A stretch of 64,000 bases of DNA. Source: Asaia lannensis NBRC 102526. GTDB lineage: Bacteria; Pseudomonadota; Alphaproteobacteria; Acetobacterales; Acetobacteraceae. This document shows, piece by piece, positions 61,896 through 64,000 of the stretch. The notes under the pieces are model-generated. The model was not told the origin of the DNA. It did no database searches and saw nothing but the letters and a program-made list of their open reading frames with translations. Made by a program: the position numbers and the translations under genes. Where the stretch lies: the NCBI RefSeq assembly GCF_024054035.1, contig NZ_JAMXQU010000002.1, positions 186,001 to 250,000 on the forward strand. The letters run 5' to 3'. Position 1 is the first letter of the stretch. Each line of letters opens with the position of its first letter.

Positions 61896-63178
61896 GGGCT
61901 CTGTTCCTGTACGGCGGTAATGAAGAGGCCCGGCTTCGATCCCCAGCCTGCATAGAACAGCAGATAGAGATAGCAGGCGAATGGAAGGAGATAAGACAGG
62001 GACAGCCCAACCCAATCGGCAAGGACACCTTGGAATATGGCGGCCGCACCTCCTGCTATCGCCATGATAAGCCAGCCCGCTCCCTGCTCGGTCTGGGGAC
62101 CGAGCCCAGCAATGCCAAGGGAGAAGATGGTGGGAAACATGATCGAGTGACACAGCCCCGTCAGGATCAGCGCCCACATGGCAAGATGCCCGGTTGAAGC
62201 GATAACCACGAGCACGAGCATAGCTCCAGACAGACTGACCAGGGCCAGAAGCAGATGAGGGCTGATGCGTCGCATCAGGAAAGCACCGAGAAAACGCCCG
62301 GCCATAGCTCCTCCCCAGAAGAACGCCACGTAATGCGCTGCCTCGGCATGCGACATGTCGCCAATCGATTTCTGCGAGATGAAACTGACAAGTGTGCTGC
62401 CAATGCCGATTTCGCAAATCATGTAGAGAAAAATGGCCGGCACGCCCCAGAAGAGATTGCGATGACGCCATATGCTGCGCTTATCGCCCCGGTTTACCGA
62501 TCTGTTTTCACCGGGTGAAATCGCAGGCAGCGGAAAACGCCATACGATTACGGCCATCAGCAAAAGCACGGCAGCAATCAGCGCATAAGGGAGTTGCACC
62601 ATCTGGGCGTCCTGCATTCGCTGGCCGATTGTCTCCACAACTCTGCCTGCACCACCCGTCTCGTGACTGCGTGCAAAAATCAGAACGCCGCCGAAGAGCG
62701 GTGCCAGCGTTGTGCCGAGGGCGTTGAAAGCCTGCACGAGGGTCAGCCGGCTCGAAGCGGAGCCAGCATCTCCGATCACCACGATATAAGGATTGGCCGC
62801 CACCTGGAGCAGCGTGATAGCGGCCGCAAGCAGAAACAGCGCAACGAGGAAAAACCCGTATGAGAAAAAAGCGCTGGCCGGGATGAAAAGCAGACAGGAT
62901 ACGGCCATGCCCACAAGGCCCAGAATAACGGACGCCTTGTATCCCAATACTGAAACCAGCCTCGATGCCGGCAGCGAAATCACCAGATAACCGAGATAGA
63001 AACAGAACTGGACCAGCAACGAAGCCGTGTAATTGAGCGAAAAGGCCGCCTTGAGGTGAGGTACGAGAATGTCGTTCAGGACAGTCGCAAAGCCCCACAT
63101 AAAAAAAACGCTGGCAAGTAAAGCGAGTGCCGCGACAGACGAGCCTGCACGCCCCTGCGACGATGATGGGAAAGACAT
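61892..63178 (-). CDS. FHS-family sugar:proton symporter (galactose/glucose/fucose type)
   Basis: The 428-residue protein is a 12-helix MFS transporter of the fucose/galactose/glucose:H+ symporter family. Characteristic segments are FFMWGFATVLNDILVPHLK (helix 1), LGYLVISLPASRLVSVLGYK, ITLLQVAANPYIVVIG, LVQAFNALGTTLAPLFGG, FLYMICEIGIGSTLVSF and SIMFPTIFSLGI. A dehydrogenase gene is translationally coupled behind it, which points to galactose uptake and oxidation. GAGGGG lies 6 bases before the ATG and a perfect hairpin lies just upstream of it. Confidence 0.9.
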   Translation of the reverse strand: MSFPSSSQGRAGSSVAALALLASVFFMWGFATVLNDILVPHLKAAFSLNYTASLLVQFCFYLGYLVISLPASRLVSVLGYKASVILGLVGMAVSCLLFIPASAFFSYGFFLVALFLLAAAITLLQVAANPYIVVIGDAGSASSRLTLVQAFNALGTTLAPLFGGVLIFARSHETGGAGRVVETIGQRMQDAQMVQLPYALIAAVLLLMAVIVWRFPLPAISPGENRSVNRGDKRSIWRHRNLFWGVPAIFLYMICEIGIGSTLVSFISQKSIGDMSHAEAAHYVAFFWGGAMAGRFLGAFLMRRISPHLLLALVSLSGAMLVLVVIASTGHLAMWALILTGLCHSIMFPTIFSLGIAGLGPQTEQGAGWLIMAIAGGAAAIFQGVLADWVGLSLSYLLPFACYLYLLFYAGWGSKPGLFITAVQEQSP

Positions 63179-63193
63179 CGATACCCCTCGATA

Positions 63194-63213
63194 AACCGGT
63201 CCCGCGACCGGTT
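63194..63213 (-). promoter_or_regulatory. Leader hairpin upstream of the sugar transporter
   Basis: AACCGGTC and GACCGGTT form an 8-bp stem with a 4-base loop 15 bases before the transporter ATG, next to the ribosome-binding site. It could be a regulator operator or a translation-control hairpin. An A+T-rich stretch at 63250-63290 is a candidate promoter. Confidence 0.4.
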
Positions 63214-63304
63214 GATCGGGGGAGAAAGCCCGAGCCTATCGGATGAATTTCATGTAATATAATAGATATTCAGGCATTTTATATGGCGATTCGATTATCT
63301 TTCC

Positions 63305-63344
63305 CGAAGGGGCAGACAGGATACGCTTCCCATCTGTCCCTTCG
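63305..63344 (-). terminator. Hairpin after gltB
   Basis: CGAAGGG and CCCTTCG plus CAGA/TCTG pair with one mismatch around a loop of about 16 bases, beginning about 15 bases after the gltB stop on the minus strand. Confidence 0.5.
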
Positions 63345-63358
63345 AAACCGCCGCCTTG

Positions 63359-64000
63359 TCAGGCAGAGAGCGCCTGTTCGACCTTGGGCAGTTCATAGCC
63401 GATGATGCGTGCATAATCGCGCGGAACGACCTGCCAGAACTGCGACACTACGCGATCCCAGCGATGAAGCAGTTCAGCGGCAAAGGCGCTGCCTGTTTCA
63501 TCGGCATGACGCTGAACCAGCGCGCGCAGCTTTTCCTCCCATTCGCTCCCCTGCTCGACACGCCCCCAGAGGAGTGTGTCCGGATTGACGCGGCGTTCGA
63601 ACGCGTTGTCCTTGTCCAGAACGAACGCCATGCCACCCGTGAAACCGGCGCCGAAATTATCGCCGATCTGCCCAAGGATCACGACCGTACCCCCGGTCAT
63701 GTATTCGCAGCCGTTCGACCCGCATCCTTCGACCACGGCCGTTGCACCCGAGTTACGTACGGCAAAGCGCTCACCCGCCTGACCGGCCGCAAAAAGCGTC
63801 CCGGCAGTCGCGCCGTAAAGCACGGTATTGCCGATGATCGCATTATCTTCAGACCGCCAGGGCGCGGTCGGTGACGGGCGCACGACAATCGTGCCGCCCG
63901 AAAGCCCCTTGCCCACGTAGTCGTTCGCGTCGCCCACCACGTCGAGCTTGAGACCCTGCACCGCGAAAGCCCCGAGCGACTGACCGGCCGATCCACGCAG
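63359..64000 (-). CDS. gltB: Glutamate synthase large subunit, C-terminal part (runs off window)
   Basis: GltB makes glutamate from glutamine and 2-oxoglutarate with GltD. Only the last 213 codons are inside the window; the 5' part lies beyond position 64000. The visible sequence is the GxGxG beta-helix domain: RGSAGQSLGAF, DYVGKGLSGGTIVVRP, IGNTVLYGATAGTLFAAGQAGERF, VVEGCGSNGCEYMTGGTVVILG and FGAGFTGGMAFVLD, then the C-terminal helices ending in LPKVEQALSA. A gltD gene is not downstream, so it must be upstream or elsewhere. Nitrogen control through GlnD (16.7 kb) would affect this pathway. Confidence 0.95.
   Translation of the reverse strand: MRGSAGQSLGAFAVQGLKLDVVGDANDYVGKGLSGGTIVVRPSPTAPWRSEDNAIIGNTVLYGATAGTLFAAGQAGERFAVRNSGATAVVEGCGSNGCEYMTGGTVVILGQIGDNFGAGFTGGMAFVLDKDNAFERRVNPDTLLWGRVEQGSEWEEKLRALVQRHADETGSAFAAELLHRWDRVVSQFWQVVPRDYARIIGYELPKVEQALSA

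Noticed and set aside
61896-62471. Long N-terminal extension of the dehydrogenase frame
   Set aside because: This part overlaps the transporter in another frame and has no family resemblance; the ATG at 61895 gives the normal dehydrogenase start.

Overview
The window looks like chromosomal DNA of an acetic acid bacterium (Alphaproteobacteria, Acetobacteraceae); the genus cannot be fixed from sequence alone. The evidence is high G+C throughout (near 60% by eye), alphaproteobacterial gene neighbourhoods (tsaD divergent from hemC-hemD with gpsA; murJ-mutS-glnD; thrC followed by an M16 peptidase), a glycerol cluster glpR-glpD-glpF-glpK, a Tat-exported lactonase operon, and a heme O synthase gene whose only oxidase neighbour is a degenerate cytochrome oxidase subunit I. 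No prophage, insertion sequence or CRISPR array was seen.

Layout. 1-2.1 kb: secB, an A+T-richer HNH nuclease gene lying at the 3' end of a tRNA-Ser gene, and a small membrane protein. 2.1-7.7 kb: tsaD, divergent from hemC-hemD-rlmJ-gpsA and a TylF-type methyltransferase. 7.7-12 kb: transport and stress genes (small membrane protein, aquaporin-like channel with altered NPA boxes, NupC-type nucleoside transporter, glutathione peroxidase, LysE-type exporter). 12.2-19.5 kb: murJ, mutS, glnD. 19.5-28.3 kb: TPR/glycosyltransferase-like protein, DUF3147 protein, an exported beta-propeller protein, thrC, M16 peptidase, PmbA/TldD, Tim44-like protein. 28.3-31.1 kb: a gene-poor patch, then a minus-strand unit of a COX1-like protein, ctaB and a 35-residue membrane peptide. 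31.2-37.3 kb: a PmtA-like methyltransferase, a small membrane protein, gshB, and uvrB-galM-greB with overlapping ends. 37.4-42.5 kb: the glp regulon. 42.5-46.7 kb: a DUF2938 protein, divergent from an operon of Tat-exported SMP-30 lactonase, exported MRJP/yellow-type propeller and YagU-like membrane protein. 46.7-54.2 kb: GNAT, a zinc-ribbon membrane protein, ABC-F ATPase, TlpA-like thioredoxin, 2H phosphoesterase, and a TetR/P450 divergent pair with two matching operators. 54.2-64 kb: FkbM methyltransferase, UbiB-like kinase, PepF-type peptidase, AMP nucleosidase, an unknown ORF, a galactose transporter/dehydrogenase pair, and the 3' end of gltB.

How the parts fit. Much of the window is core metabolism. 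Glycerol enters by GlpF, is phosphorylated by GlpK and oxidised by GlpD, with GpsA running the reverse step for phospholipid. HemC and HemD feed heme, and CtaB makes heme O. GshB and the glutathione peroxidase form a thiol-defence pair. The lactonase/MRJP/YagU operon fits the periplasmic sugar oxidation typical of this family. The most unusual locus is the ctaB unit. Its COX1-like protein keeps the two histidines expected to bind the low-spin heme but has lost almost all ligands of the oxygen-reducing heme-copper centre, which suggests an oxidase subunit turned into a heme carrier or assembly factor, or a late-stage relic.
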